Notes: a model not told the origin generated them from the letters alone. Positions 1-5,505 are shown, counted from the first letter of the stretch. The stretch: DNA of 6,549 bases from Clostridiales bacterium UBA1779 (GCA_002314565.1 DCGL01000038.1:1-6549); one strand, 5' to 3'. Translations and numbers: made by a program.

Positions 1-12
1 GCGTCGGGGTCT

Positions 13-57
13 TTTGTCATCTTTTGGGATGAGATGACAAATATCAATCCGCCGCAG
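13..57. repeat. Intergenic palindromic repeat, short copy
   Basis: A perfect 10-bp inverted repeat (13-22 with 32-41, arms TTTGTCATCT/AGATGACAAA, 9-nt loop) runs directly into a 24-bp tail at 34-57 that is repeated exactly at 143-166. It looks like a minimal or internally deleted version of the longer element at 66-166, which has the same TTTGTCAT / ATGACAAA boundaries. There is no coding potential. The function is unknown; a REP- or MITE-like dispersed repeat is the simplest reading. Confidence 0.6.
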
Positions 58-65
58 GCAGTGTT

Positions 66-166
66 TTTGTCATACTTGCCTTCCCCACGGGGGAAGGTGG
101 CAATTTTCGCGTTAGCGAAAATTGACGGATGAGGCTCGCGATATGACAAATATCAATCCGCCGCAG
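66..166. repeat. Intergenic palindromic repeat, long copy with two internal hairpins
   Basis: The outer arms TTTGTCATA (66-74) and TATGACAAA (142-150) enclose two perfect hairpins. The first is CCTTCCCC/GGGGAAGG (79-86 with 90-97, 3-nt loop). The second is CAATTTTCGC/GCGAAAATTG (101-110 with 115-124, 4-nt loop). They are followed by GACGGATGAGG and the 24-bp tail shared with the short copy. The CCTTCCCC...GGATGAGG layout matches, from memory, a repeat common between genes in gut Clostridia. It lies upstream of the promoter at 176, so it is probably not part of the methyltransferase transcript. It could serve as a terminator for an upstream gene outside the window, but neither hairpin is followed by a good T run. 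Confidence 0.65.
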
Positions 167-175
167 TTTTAATTC

Positions 176-204
176 TTGACAAAACGGTGTTTGTGATGTA
201 AAAT
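176..204 (+). promoter_or_regulatory. Sigma-A-type promoter of the methyltransferase leader
   Basis: Perfect -35 TTGACA (176-181), 17-nt spacer, and -10 TAAAAT (199-204). Transcription would start near 211, giving an unusually long leader of about 285 nt that contains the whole 63-bp repeat array. Over 31 bases it matches the promoter at 1449-1477 at 26 positions. Confidence 0.8.
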
Positions 205-221
205 TCGAAGAAAAAGAATAT

Positions 222-482
222 ATACCTCACGGAAAAAAGAGAGAAATGAAAAACAGTGAGGTATTTTTCGTGTTTTGAAGAAAAACACCTCACGAAAAAA
301 GAAAGCAATGAAAAAAGCGTGAGGTATGAAGAGCATATTTTCCGAAAATACCTCACGGGAAATAGAAAGAAATGAAAAACAGTGAGGTATATTTCGTGTA
401 TTCAAAGAAAATAACTCACGGGAAATAGAAAGACTAAAAAAACAGTGGGGTATTTTTCGTGTATTTAATAAAAATACCTCAC
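222..482 (+). repeat. Tandem array, exact 63-bp period, four units plus a fifth half-unit
   Basis: The arm ATACCTCAC or a variant ends at 230, 293, 356, 419 and 482. The complementary arm GTGAGGTAT ends at 264, 327, 390 and 453. Every step is exactly 63 bp. Units 1 and 3 agree at 55 of 63 positions; unit 4 is the most diverged (ATAACTCAC and GTGGGGTAT). Each unit therefore holds an inverted repeat with a 23-25 nt loop, and each right arm can also pair with the left arm of the next unit. The region is strikingly A-rich on the plus strand, unlike the flanking genes. An ATG lies in phase at 246, 308 (one base early) and 372; unit 4 reads CTA there; the real gene start at 497 falls in the same phase within one base. 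The array sits between promoter and gene, so it should be transcribed as a structured leader. Confidence 0.9.
246..428 (+). other. Possible upstream mini-ORFs inside the 63-bp array
   Basis: Three array units start short reading frames at the same place in the repeat: 246-278 (MKNSEVFFVF, stop TGA), 308-322 (MKKA, stop TGA) and 372-428 (18 codons starting MKNSEVYFVY, stop TAG). Unit 4 has lost the ATG. Upstream purine runs such as GAAAGAA are weak as ribosome binding sites compared with AAGGAAG before the real gene. None is in frame with the methyltransferase start at 497. They may simply reflect the repeat sequence; translation is unproven. Confidence 0.25.
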
Positions 483-484
483 AG

Positions 485-491
485 AAGGAAG
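485..491 (+). promoter_or_regulatory. Ribosome binding site of the methyltransferase
   Basis: AAGGAAG lies 5 nt before ATG 497. It occupies the purine-rich part of the fifth, incomplete array unit, where the earlier units have poorer Shine-Dalgarno matches. This supports 497 as the true start, even though in-phase ATGs occur earlier in the array. Confidence 0.7.
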
Positions 492-496
492 AGAAA

Positions 497-1246
497 ATGA
501 ATTATCAGGATATAAATGCCGCAACAATCGACAGATGGATAGAAAACGGTTGGGAATGGGGAAAGCCCATTGACCACGAAACGTACGAAAAAGCGACAAA
601 AGGCGAGTGGAAAGTTGTTCTGACACCGACAAAGGCGGTACCGCGCGAGTGGTTCGGCGAACTTCGCGGTAAAAAACTGCTCGGTCTTGCATCGGGCGGA
701 GGCCAGCAGATGCCTATATTCAATGCCGCAGGCGCCGTCTGTACGGTATTTGATTACTCACCGAAGCAGCTTGAATCGGAAAAGCTCGTCGCAGAGCGCG
801 AAGGCTACGATATAGAAATCATTCGCGGGGATATGTCGAAGCCGCTGCCGTTTGCAGACGAAAGCTTTGATATCATATTTCATCCCGTTTCAAATATTTA
901 CATAGAAGATATAATGCCGCTCTGGAAAGAAATATACCGCATCCTGAAGCACGGCGGTATTCTGCTTGCCGGAATTGACAATGGCCTCAATTTCGCATAC
1001 GACAACGATGAGACCGCACTTTGCAACGTGCTGCCCTTCAATCCGCTGAAAAATCCCGAGCATCTGAAGCTTATGCAGGAAGAAGACGGCGGATATGAAT
1101 TTTCGCATACAATCGAAGAGCAGATCGGCGGCCAGCTTGCTGCCGGTCTGAGGCTTACCGGCATTTTCGGAGACACAAACGGTTCGGGTCCGCTTCACAA
1201 TCACAACGTTGAAACCTTCTGGGCTACAAGAGCCGTAAAAGACTGA
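497..1246 (+). CDS. Class I SAM-dependent methyltransferase
   Basis: This 249-residue soluble protein has the Rossmann-type methyltransferase order. Motif I is LLGLASGGGQ (61-70), the glycine-rich SAM loop. VFDYS (84-88) carries acidic D86, expected to bind the SAM ribose. GDMSKPLPF (111-119) is the adenine-side loop, FDIIFHPVSN (124-133) is motif IV, and LKHGGILLAG (150-159) is the post-motif strand/turn. This fits the Methyltransf_11 superfamily, where the methyl acceptor cannot be read from the core. The N-terminal stretch, with WIENGWEWGKPI (14-25) and LTPTKAVPREWF (42-53), seems conserved in a Firmicutes subfamily of unknown substrate. The start is set by AAGGAAG 5 nt upstream, and no signal peptide or membrane segment is present. 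The gene is monocistronic between its own promoter (176-204) and a strong terminator. The oddity is the long repetitive leader, which suggests control at the RNA or translation level. The class is secure; the substrate is unknown. Confidence 0.93.
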   Translation: MNYQDINAATIDRWIENGWEWGKPIDHETYEKATKGEWKVVLTPTKAVPREWFGELRGKKLLGLASGGGQQMPIFNAAGAVCTVFDYSPKQLESEKLVAEREGYDIEIIRGDMSKPLPFADESFDIIFHPVSNIYIEDIMPLWKEIYRILKHGGILLAGIDNGLNFAYDNDETALCNVLPFNPLKNPEHLKLMQEEDGGYEFSHTIEEQIGGQLAAGLRLTGIFGDTNGSGPLHNHNVETFWATRAVKD

Positions 1247-1290
1247 AAAATCGGGCACAGAGTGAGATTTTCGCTCTGTGCCCGATTTTT
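1246..1290 (+). terminator. Rho-independent terminator after the methyltransferase
   Basis: A perfect 17-bp inverted repeat (1246-1262 with 1274-1290) has a GC-rich core CGGGCACAGAG/CTCTGTGCCCG, an 11-nt loop and a T5 run as the end of the right arm. Because the left arm begins AAAAA, it could also stop transcription on the other strand. It begins on the last base of the stop codon. Confidence 0.92.
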
Positions 1291-1322
1291 GCGAATCGCA
1301 GAGCCACGTCGCAAGTCTGATT

Positions 1323-1422
1323 GTCTCCCTGCGGCTCGGTCGGTTCGCGGTTAAGTTCCGCTCACCCCGGCACGGTGTGGAAAGCGGGGTGTGCCAGTGA
1401 ACCGGTCTCCCTGCGGCTCGGT
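1323..1422. repeat. GC-rich intergenic repeat with an 18-bp direct repeat
   Basis: GTCTCCCTGCGGCTCGGT occurs exactly at 1323-1340 and again at 1405-1422, start to start 82 bp. Between the copies are nested inverted pairs: CGGTTC (1341-1346) with GAACCG (1399-1404), and CACCCCG (1363-1369) with CGGGGTG (1385-1391). It is not coding. The base composition contrasts with the A-rich leader array. It lies after the methyltransferase terminator and before the next promoter, so it is probably untranscribed, or is an inserted repeat element. Nothing else is visible in 1291-1448. Confidence 0.65.
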
Positions 1423-1448
1423 TGAACAAATCGCGTGGATAATTGTAC

Positions 1449-1477
1449 TTGACAAAGCTGCATTTATGATGTAAAAT
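1449..1477 (+). promoter_or_regulatory. Sigma-A-type promoter of the larA-like operon
   Basis: TTGACA (1449-1454), 17-nt spacer, and TAAAAT (1472-1477). Transcription would begin near 1484, giving a leader of only about 26 nt. Spacer and flanks resemble the methyltransferase promoter, including a shared TGATGTAAAATTC. The following ribosome site is modest (AGGG at 1499-1502). Confidence 0.8.
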
Positions 1478-1509
1478 TCAATCATTAATAATGATATTAG
1501 GGTAAACAA

Positions 1510-2781
1510 ATGAACGCAGTCAGCAAACTTCTTGCTCCTTACAAAATTCCTAAGGTCGCAAAGGTAAAAGAAACATTCAATAACGATACTTTTGAGGACG
1601 TAGAAGGAGCACTCCTTCTCGGACTCGAAGAAAAATGCAAAGCTTTCGCGCCGGGATCGCGCATTGCGATAACCTGCGGCAGCCGCGGAATCGACAAATA
1701 TGCGCTGATTGTAAAAACAGTCGTCGCTTTCGTCAAATCACGCGGGGGCATCCCGATTCTTATTCCGTCAATGGGCAGTCACGGCGGAGCAAGCGCCGAA
1801 GGTCAGCGCGAGGTTCTTCACAATCTCGGCATCACCGAGGAAGCAATGGGAGCCGAAATCGTTTCCGGAATGGAGGTCAACGAAATCGGCCGCACGCCGA
1901 AGGGCTTGCCGGTTTACATTGACAGAAACGCCTGCGAAGCGGACGGAATTATCCTTCTCAACCGCGTAAAACCGCATACCTCCTTCCGCGGACGCTATGA
2001 AAGCGGCCTGCTCAAAATGCTCGCAATCGGTCTTGCAAAGCAGAGAGGCGCCGAGATGACGCACTTTCTGCGCTATGAAAATATGGCCGAAAACATCGTT
2101 GCCGTTGCCACAATCGGCCTTGAAAAGCTCAATATTCTTGCCGGTATATGCACAATAGAGAACGGATACAATCATCTCGCCGAGCTTCACGTTATGAAAA
2201 AGGACGAGATTTTGGAAAAGGAGCCCGAATATCTTGAATCTGCAAGAGCCCGTATGCCCCGCATCGCCCTTGATGAAATCGACACCCTGATTGTCAACGA
2301 GGCGGGTAAGGAAATCAGCGGAACCGGGATGGACACGAACATCATCGGCCGTTTTCACACCCGCGCGGCAAGCGGAGGCCCGAACACGATAAAGCTCGGT
2401 CTTCTCAACCTGACGAACAAATCCGAGGGCAACGGAAACGGTATGGGTCTTGCCGACTTTATGCCGAAGCACATGTACGATCAGGTGAATCTTGACGTTA
2501 CCTACGTCAACACCCTGACCTCGACCGAGCCCAACAGCAGCCGCATCCCGATGATTCTTGCGAACGACAGGGAAGTGTTTCAGGGCTGCGTCAAGCTCTG
2601 CGGTCAGATAAACAACGACGACATCCGCCTCGTCATCATCCGCTCCACGAAATTCCTCGACGAAGTCTATATGTCCGAAGCTGCCGTCCGCGCCGCTGTT
2701 CAGCCCGTCGAGATGCTTTCCGACTATTTCGAAGTCCCCTTCGACGAAGACGGCAACCTGACGCTTTTCCCGAAAATATAA
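1510..2781 (+). CDS. LarA-family nickel-dependent hydroxyacid racemase/epimerase paralog
   Basis: This 423-residue cytoplasmic protein is close to the roughly 424-residue length of Lactobacillus plantarum LarA, which racemises lactate using a nickel-pincer nucleotide bound to a lysine. Visible matches to LarA are R59 in GSRGI (carboxylate-binding Arg region), H91 in SMGSHGG (first catalytic His), H155 in RVKPHTS (second catalytic His), K169 in SGLLKML (cofactor-linking Lys) and H185 in EMTHF (nickel ligand). The Lys-to-His gap is 16 residues, as between K184 and H200 of LarA, and H91 to H155 (64) is near its 66. The surrounding sequence differs from true lactate racemase (GSHGGAS and KPHTSFRG), so this is probably one of the paralogous groups acting on another 2-hydroxyacid or sugar acid. 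The maturation genes larB, larC and larE are not in the window and would have to be elsewhere. It is the first gene of a probable three-gene operon. ATG 1510 is chosen because the promoter ends just upstream. Confident of the family, not of the substrate. Confidence 0.87.
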   Translation: MNAVSKLLAPYKIPKVAKVKETFNNDTFEDVEGALLLGLEEKCKAFAPGSRIAITCGSRGIDKYALIVKTVVAFVKSRGGIPILIPSMGSHGGASAEGQREVLHNLGITEEAMGAEIVSGMEVNEIGRTPKGLPVYIDRNACEADGIILLNRVKPHTSFRGRYESGLLKMLAIGLAKQRGAEMTHFLRYENMAENIVAVATIGLEKLNILAGICTIENGYNHLAELHVMKKDEILEKEPEYLESARARMPRIALDEIDTLIVNEAGKEISGTGMDTNIIGRFHTRAASGGPNTIKLGLLNLTNKSEGNGNGMGLADFMPKHMYDQVNLDVTYVNTLTSTEPNSSRIPMILANDREVFQGCVKLCGQINNDDIRLVIIRSTKFLDEVYMSEAAVRAAVQPVEMLSDYFEVPFDEDGNLTLFPKI

Positions 2782-2798
2782 AAAAGGAGTTCAAAAAA

Positions 2799-3002
2799 AT
2801 GAAATACGAATACAAAACCGTTACCTTCACCTGCACATTTTCAACGGCAGGTAAAATGAATGCAAAGCTTCAGCAGGTGCTTGATGAATATTCAAAGCAA
2901 GGCTGGAAGCTTCATAGCGTGCAGATTCCCTTGGGCGAGTTCTGCACATGTATCTTTGAAAGAGAAAAAAACGAACCTGAGGCCGTGTCTTCAGGCTCAT
3001 AA
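2799..3002 (+). CDS. Small DUF4177-like protein
   Basis: A 67-residue protein that begins MKYEYKTVTF and contains LQQVLDEYSKQGWKLHSVQIP (24-44), then CTCIFEREK (49-57). This is the compact strand-helix-strand pattern of DUF4177 proteins, with the usual GW(E/K)L core at 35-38 and a terminal F-x-R strand. The family has no established function. There is no signal peptide or membrane segment. It starts 17 bases after the larA-like stop, behind AAAAGGAG with a 9-nt spacer, and no terminator intervenes, so co-transcription is very likely. Its ribosome site context AAGGAGTTCAAAAA is repeated before the next gene. The last residues (EPEAVSSGS) look unstructured. Family assignment is by pattern memory, but the coding call is firm. 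Confidence 0.85.
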   Translation: MKYEYKTVTFTCTFSTAGKMNAKLQQVLDEYSKQGWKLHSVQIPLGEFCTCIFEREKNEPEAVSSGS

Positions 3003-3044
3003 ACAAGCATAAGTATTCTATTGATTAATTGAAGGAGTTCAAAA

Positions 3045-3599
3045 ATGTCAGAACCGCTTGTTATCGAATTCCCGCCGGAAAATGACATCACAACGGAGAA
3101 ATGTCTTGAAATTCTTGATATTCCGACTCGTATGGTTAGCGTACGCAAGAATCCGAGTATGAAGTTCAAGAGTGTGAAAAAGCAGTATACTTCTCTGGTT
3201 GTCTGTTTTGCAGTGCTTTTCGCCGTGGCGCTGCTGATGAAAATCCTGGGAACCGCCGAAGGTGCGGCAACATTTCTTTTGTCGTTGTGCAGCATTGGTA
3301 TTGTTTTTTTGATATTGGCTGCGTTTCTCAGAAAAAATCAGGTTAAGAAAATGAAACAGAACCAGATTGCCCGCACTCTGACAATCGACGAAAACGGAGT
3401 TGAACTGAAGGGTGAAGACGCTTCGTACGGAATTCCCTGGAAGAATATTTTCTGCATCAGAGAATTCAAGTATTTTCTTGCGTTTGTCCCGAAAGAAAGC
3501 ACAGCACTAATCATCATTTGTGATAAAGAAAAAGGCCCCGAGATTTACAGCTATATGGTAAAGAACGGGATTAACATCGAGTATTATTCGGAAAACTGA
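3045..3599 (+). CDS. Membrane protein with two helices and YcxB-like C-terminal domain
   Basis: A 184-residue protein with three parts. The N-terminal 47 residues are charged and probably cytoplasmic. Two adjacent hydrophobic segments (about 48-68 and 74-96) form a membrane hairpin. The soluble tail (about 108-184) contains TLTIDENGVELKGED (111-125) and IPWKNIFCIRE (130-140), followed by FLAFVPKESTALIII (144-158). The strand-turn pattern with a central P-W-x-x-I motif resembles YcxB-like proteins of Firmicutes, whose role is not established. Lys/Arg-rich sequence after helix 2 (RKNQVKKMK, 96-104) supports a cytoplasmic tail. The start is fixed by AAGGAG at 3032-3037, 7 nt before ATG. It lies 42 bases after the DUF4177-like gene with no hairpin between, and is the last gene before a strong terminator. 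Coding is certain; the domain call is moderate. Confidence 0.82.
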   Translation: MSEPLVIEFPPENDITTEKCLEILDIPTRMVSVRKNPSMKFKSVKKQYTSLVVCFAVLFAVALLMKILGTAEGAATFLLSLCSIGIVFLILAAFLRKNQVKKMKQNQIARTLTIDENGVELKGEDASYGIPWKNIFCIREFKYFLAFVPKESTALIIICDKEKGPEIYSYMVKNGINIEYYSEN

Positions 3600-3635
3600 T
3601 TAAACGGCAGTGAACTGCGTTTGGAGATATTTCGG

Positions 3636-3687
3636 AAAAAAGGCTGTTGCTTCCTGAGTCAGACTCAGGTTCAACAGCCTCTTTTTT
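3636..3687. terminator. Two-storey bidirectional terminator between convergent genes
   Basis: The lower stem AGGCTGTTG/CAACAGCCT (3641-3649 with 3672-3680) carries, after a small internal loop, an upper stem CCTGAGT/ACTCAGG (3653-3659 with 3663-3669, loop CAG). A6 (3636-3641) lies on the left and T6 (3682-3687) on the right, so a U tract follows the hairpin whichever strand is read. It serves the larA-like operon on plus and the MATE gene on minus. The T run reaches into the MATE stop codon at 3686-3688. Confidence 0.9.
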
Positions 3688-5446
3688 ACGCCTTCTTCGT
3701 ATATTTTAATTTCATTGTCAGGCAGTTCATGCCAAGTGAGCTGATATACTTTGCCTCAGTGACAAGCCGGAATACCATACGTATTCCGAGGTGTGAAATC
3801 AGGTCGTCACTCTGATGAAGCTTCATATATTCGGCGGTGTCGAACTGCCGGCAGTCGTCGCGCATACGGATTATCCACTCGTCGCCGCGGTTTACAAGAC
3901 GGACCGAAATTTTGTGAGGTTTATTATCCGTAAAGCTGCGCTCGATAGTAAATGCGGCAATTTCTTCTATGCACAGACCGACGTAATTTGAGAAGGAACG
4001 GTCACCGGTGGCGGCATTTACAAATTCGCATGCCGCTTGCGAGGAGTTTGAAACTCCTTCCTTATCGCAGATTTCAAAAGAAGCGGTCTGATTATCCGCA
4101 ACAGGGAAATCGGTGTCAATCAGAGAAAGATATCTGATGCTGAAGCCCGGCTTTTTGGCCGCTATGACGGCAATAATATATATGATAATCATCGCCAGCA
4201 TCTCTGTGAGGAAGCGGCCTGCCCAGAGACCGTTCAGACCGAAAAGTTTTGAAAGCAGTAAATAAGACGGAATCATAAAAATGAGATTTTCGAAGAGGCT
4301 GACAATCAGTGACAGATAAAGCTTTTTGATTACCGTATAGTAATTCTTGAAGAGAACGTTTATTCCCATGGGAATTATCATATATGCGCTGATGAAAACT
4401 GCCGAGATTGCCAGATTAAGTGCTGTGTCGTTGTCTGTAATGTAAAGACTTGAAAAAGGACGTGCAAATATCAGCGAAAGCACGACAAGTATGCTGTTTA
4501 GTAAGAGAGTCCAGAAAATGCCTTGCTTTATCGACGTAATAACACCGTCCCTGTCCTCTTCACCGTAAAAAATACCCGACAGAATCTGTACGGTGCACCC
4601 GACACCGAAGCTGACTGCAAAACCGATATTGGAAAGTGCTCCGATTACGGAAAATGCGGCAAGAGCCTCATTTCCTCCGTACAACAGAAGCAGCCTGTTT
4701 ACCGTGAACATCGAAATCGTGAAACAGGTCTGATTCAGCGCAATAGGCAGTCCCGCCGTGAACGTTTGAAAACAGCTCTTTAAGCGAATGGATGCGAAGC
4801 TGAACCTGTACATGGATTTTTTGCTGAGAAAATAGCCGAAAACCACGAGAAATGCTCCGACTTCGCTGATTGTCGTTGCAAGCCCCATACCGAACATACC
4901 GAGGCTGAATACCGCTTCATTCACAACGTCAAGAGCAATGTCAATTACGGTCATGACAACAATCGACAGGATAACCCGTTGCCTTTTGCCTGCGATATGA
5001 AGATATGACGTCAGCGAGCTTACCATCAAATAGAAGGGGAGGCCGAGCGAATATCCAATAAGGTATCCGAGCGTTGAATCGTGCAGCTCGCTTCCTGCAG
5101 GAGCCCCGAGAAATGCGGTAATCGGTTCCCGGAAAACAAGAATTGCGGCAGTAAAGCCGAACCCGATCAAAAAGGACAGGGCAACTGCCGAAGAAAACTG
5201 GCAGTTTATGCCTTTTGAATCTCCGCGTCCGACAAGGCCGGAGCACACCGTTGTGATTCCGCTTGAAACAAGTCCCGTAAGAGCCGTGAACAGCAGAACC
5301 GGAGGGTTTACAAGTCCGTAGGATGCCACTCCGTTCACACCGAAGAACTGTGCAATCAGGATAACGTCAATCTGAAGGCATAGGGTCATCGCCAGATTTG
5401 AGAAAATCTGTGATGGCAGCATTTTTCTGAAAAGCTTAGCGATCAT
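3686..5446 (-). CDS. MATE-family efflux transporter fused to a C-terminal GHKL (RsbW/SpoIIAB-like) ATPase domain
   Basis: A 586-residue protein in two parts. Residues 1-430 carry about twelve hydrophobic segments (near 20-38, 47-70, 85-105, 126-148, 159-178, 185-207, 229-250, 262-291, 307-330, 343-364, 374-398 and 410-430). This is the usual length and layout of MATE (MatE) transporters, which export cationic or drug-like compounds by Na+ or H+ antiport. After KKPG (431-434) and a polar linker comes a soluble domain (about 455-585). It has a helix with CIEEIAAF (492-499), strand plus D-box WIIRMRDDCRQFD (524-536), HLGIRMVFRLV (552-562) and the final SLGMNCLTMKL (570-580). This is the order of the HATPase_c_2 serine-kinase fold. 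Two usual residues are changed: the N-box Asn is F499, and the D-box Gly is C532. The start ATG at 5446 has GGAG 6 nt upstream. The gene is monocistronic. The tail may sense nucleotide or bind a partner to gate transport; that is inference. Confidence 0.88.
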   Translation of the reverse strand: MIAKLFRKMLPSQIFSNLAMTLCLQIDVILIAQFFGVNGVASYGLVNPPVLLFTALTGLVSSGITTVCSGLVGRGDSKGINCQFSSAVALSFLIGFGFTAAILVFREPITAFLGAPAGSELHDSTLGYLIGYSLGLPFYLMVSSLTSYLHIAGKRQRVILSIVVMTVIDIALDVVNEAVFSLGMFGMGLATTISEVGAFLVVFGYFLSKKSMYRFSFASIRLKSCFQTFTAGLPIALNQTCFTISMFTVNRLLLLYGGNEALAAFSVIGALSNIGFAVSFGVGCTVQILSGIFYGEEDRDGVITSIKQGIFWTLLLNSILVVLSLIFARPFSSLYITDNDTALNLAISAVFISAYMIIPMGINVLFKNYYTVIKKLYLSLIVSLFENLIFMIPSYLLLSKLFGLNGLWAGRFLTEMLAMIIIYIIAVIAAKKPGFSIRYLSLIDTDFPVADNQTASFEICDKEGVSNSSQAACEFVNAATGDRSFSNYVGLCIEEIAAFTIERSFTDNKPHKISVRLVNRGDEWIIRMRDDCRQFDTAEYMKLHQSDDLISHLGIRMVFRLVTEAKYISSLGMNCLTMKLKYTKKA

Positions 5447-5476
5447 TTTAAACTCCGTCTGTTTTTTGTATACATA

Positions 5477-5505
5477 ATTATACTATAATCTGACGGGAAA
5501 ATCAA
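5477..5505 (-). promoter_or_regulatory. Promoter of the MATE-GHKL gene
   Basis: On the minus strand, -35 TTGATT (5505-5500), 17-nt spacer, and consensus -10 TATAAT (5482-5477). Transcription would start near 5470, giving a short leader of about 24 nt before ATG 5446, with GGAG at 5456-5453. Confidence 0.7.

Noticed and set aside
153..405. Open minus-strand frames across the leader array, encoding Phe-rich repetitive peptides
   Set aside because: The array period is a multiple of three and A-rich on plus, so the opposite strand stays open and reads as Phe/Ser repeats. There is no ribosome site, and the frame follows the repeat rather than a protein fold.
222..482. CRISPR array
   Set aside because: The sequence between the short arms is itself repeated (55 of 63 identical between units 1 and 3), so there are no unique spacers, and no cas genes are present.
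205..496. Known riboswitch or T-box leader upstream of the methyltransferase
   Set aside because: The region is simple tandem repeats. I see no T-box sequence, SAM-box or other conserved aptamer core.
890..1429. Minus-strand open frame of 179 codons across the methyltransferase end and its terminator
   Set aside because: It reads through a strong terminator hairpin and the GC-rich repeat, and has no domain signal. It is a shadow of the methyltransferase frame.
1768..2472. Long minus-strand open frame of 234 codons
   Set aside because: It lies fully opposite the larA-like gene, whose motifs and ribosome context are convincing. The minus frame has no recognisable domain.
3621..3815. Plus-strand 64-codon frame
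   Set aside because: It begins inside the region of the convergent terminator and runs antisense to the MATE gene, without a ribosome site.
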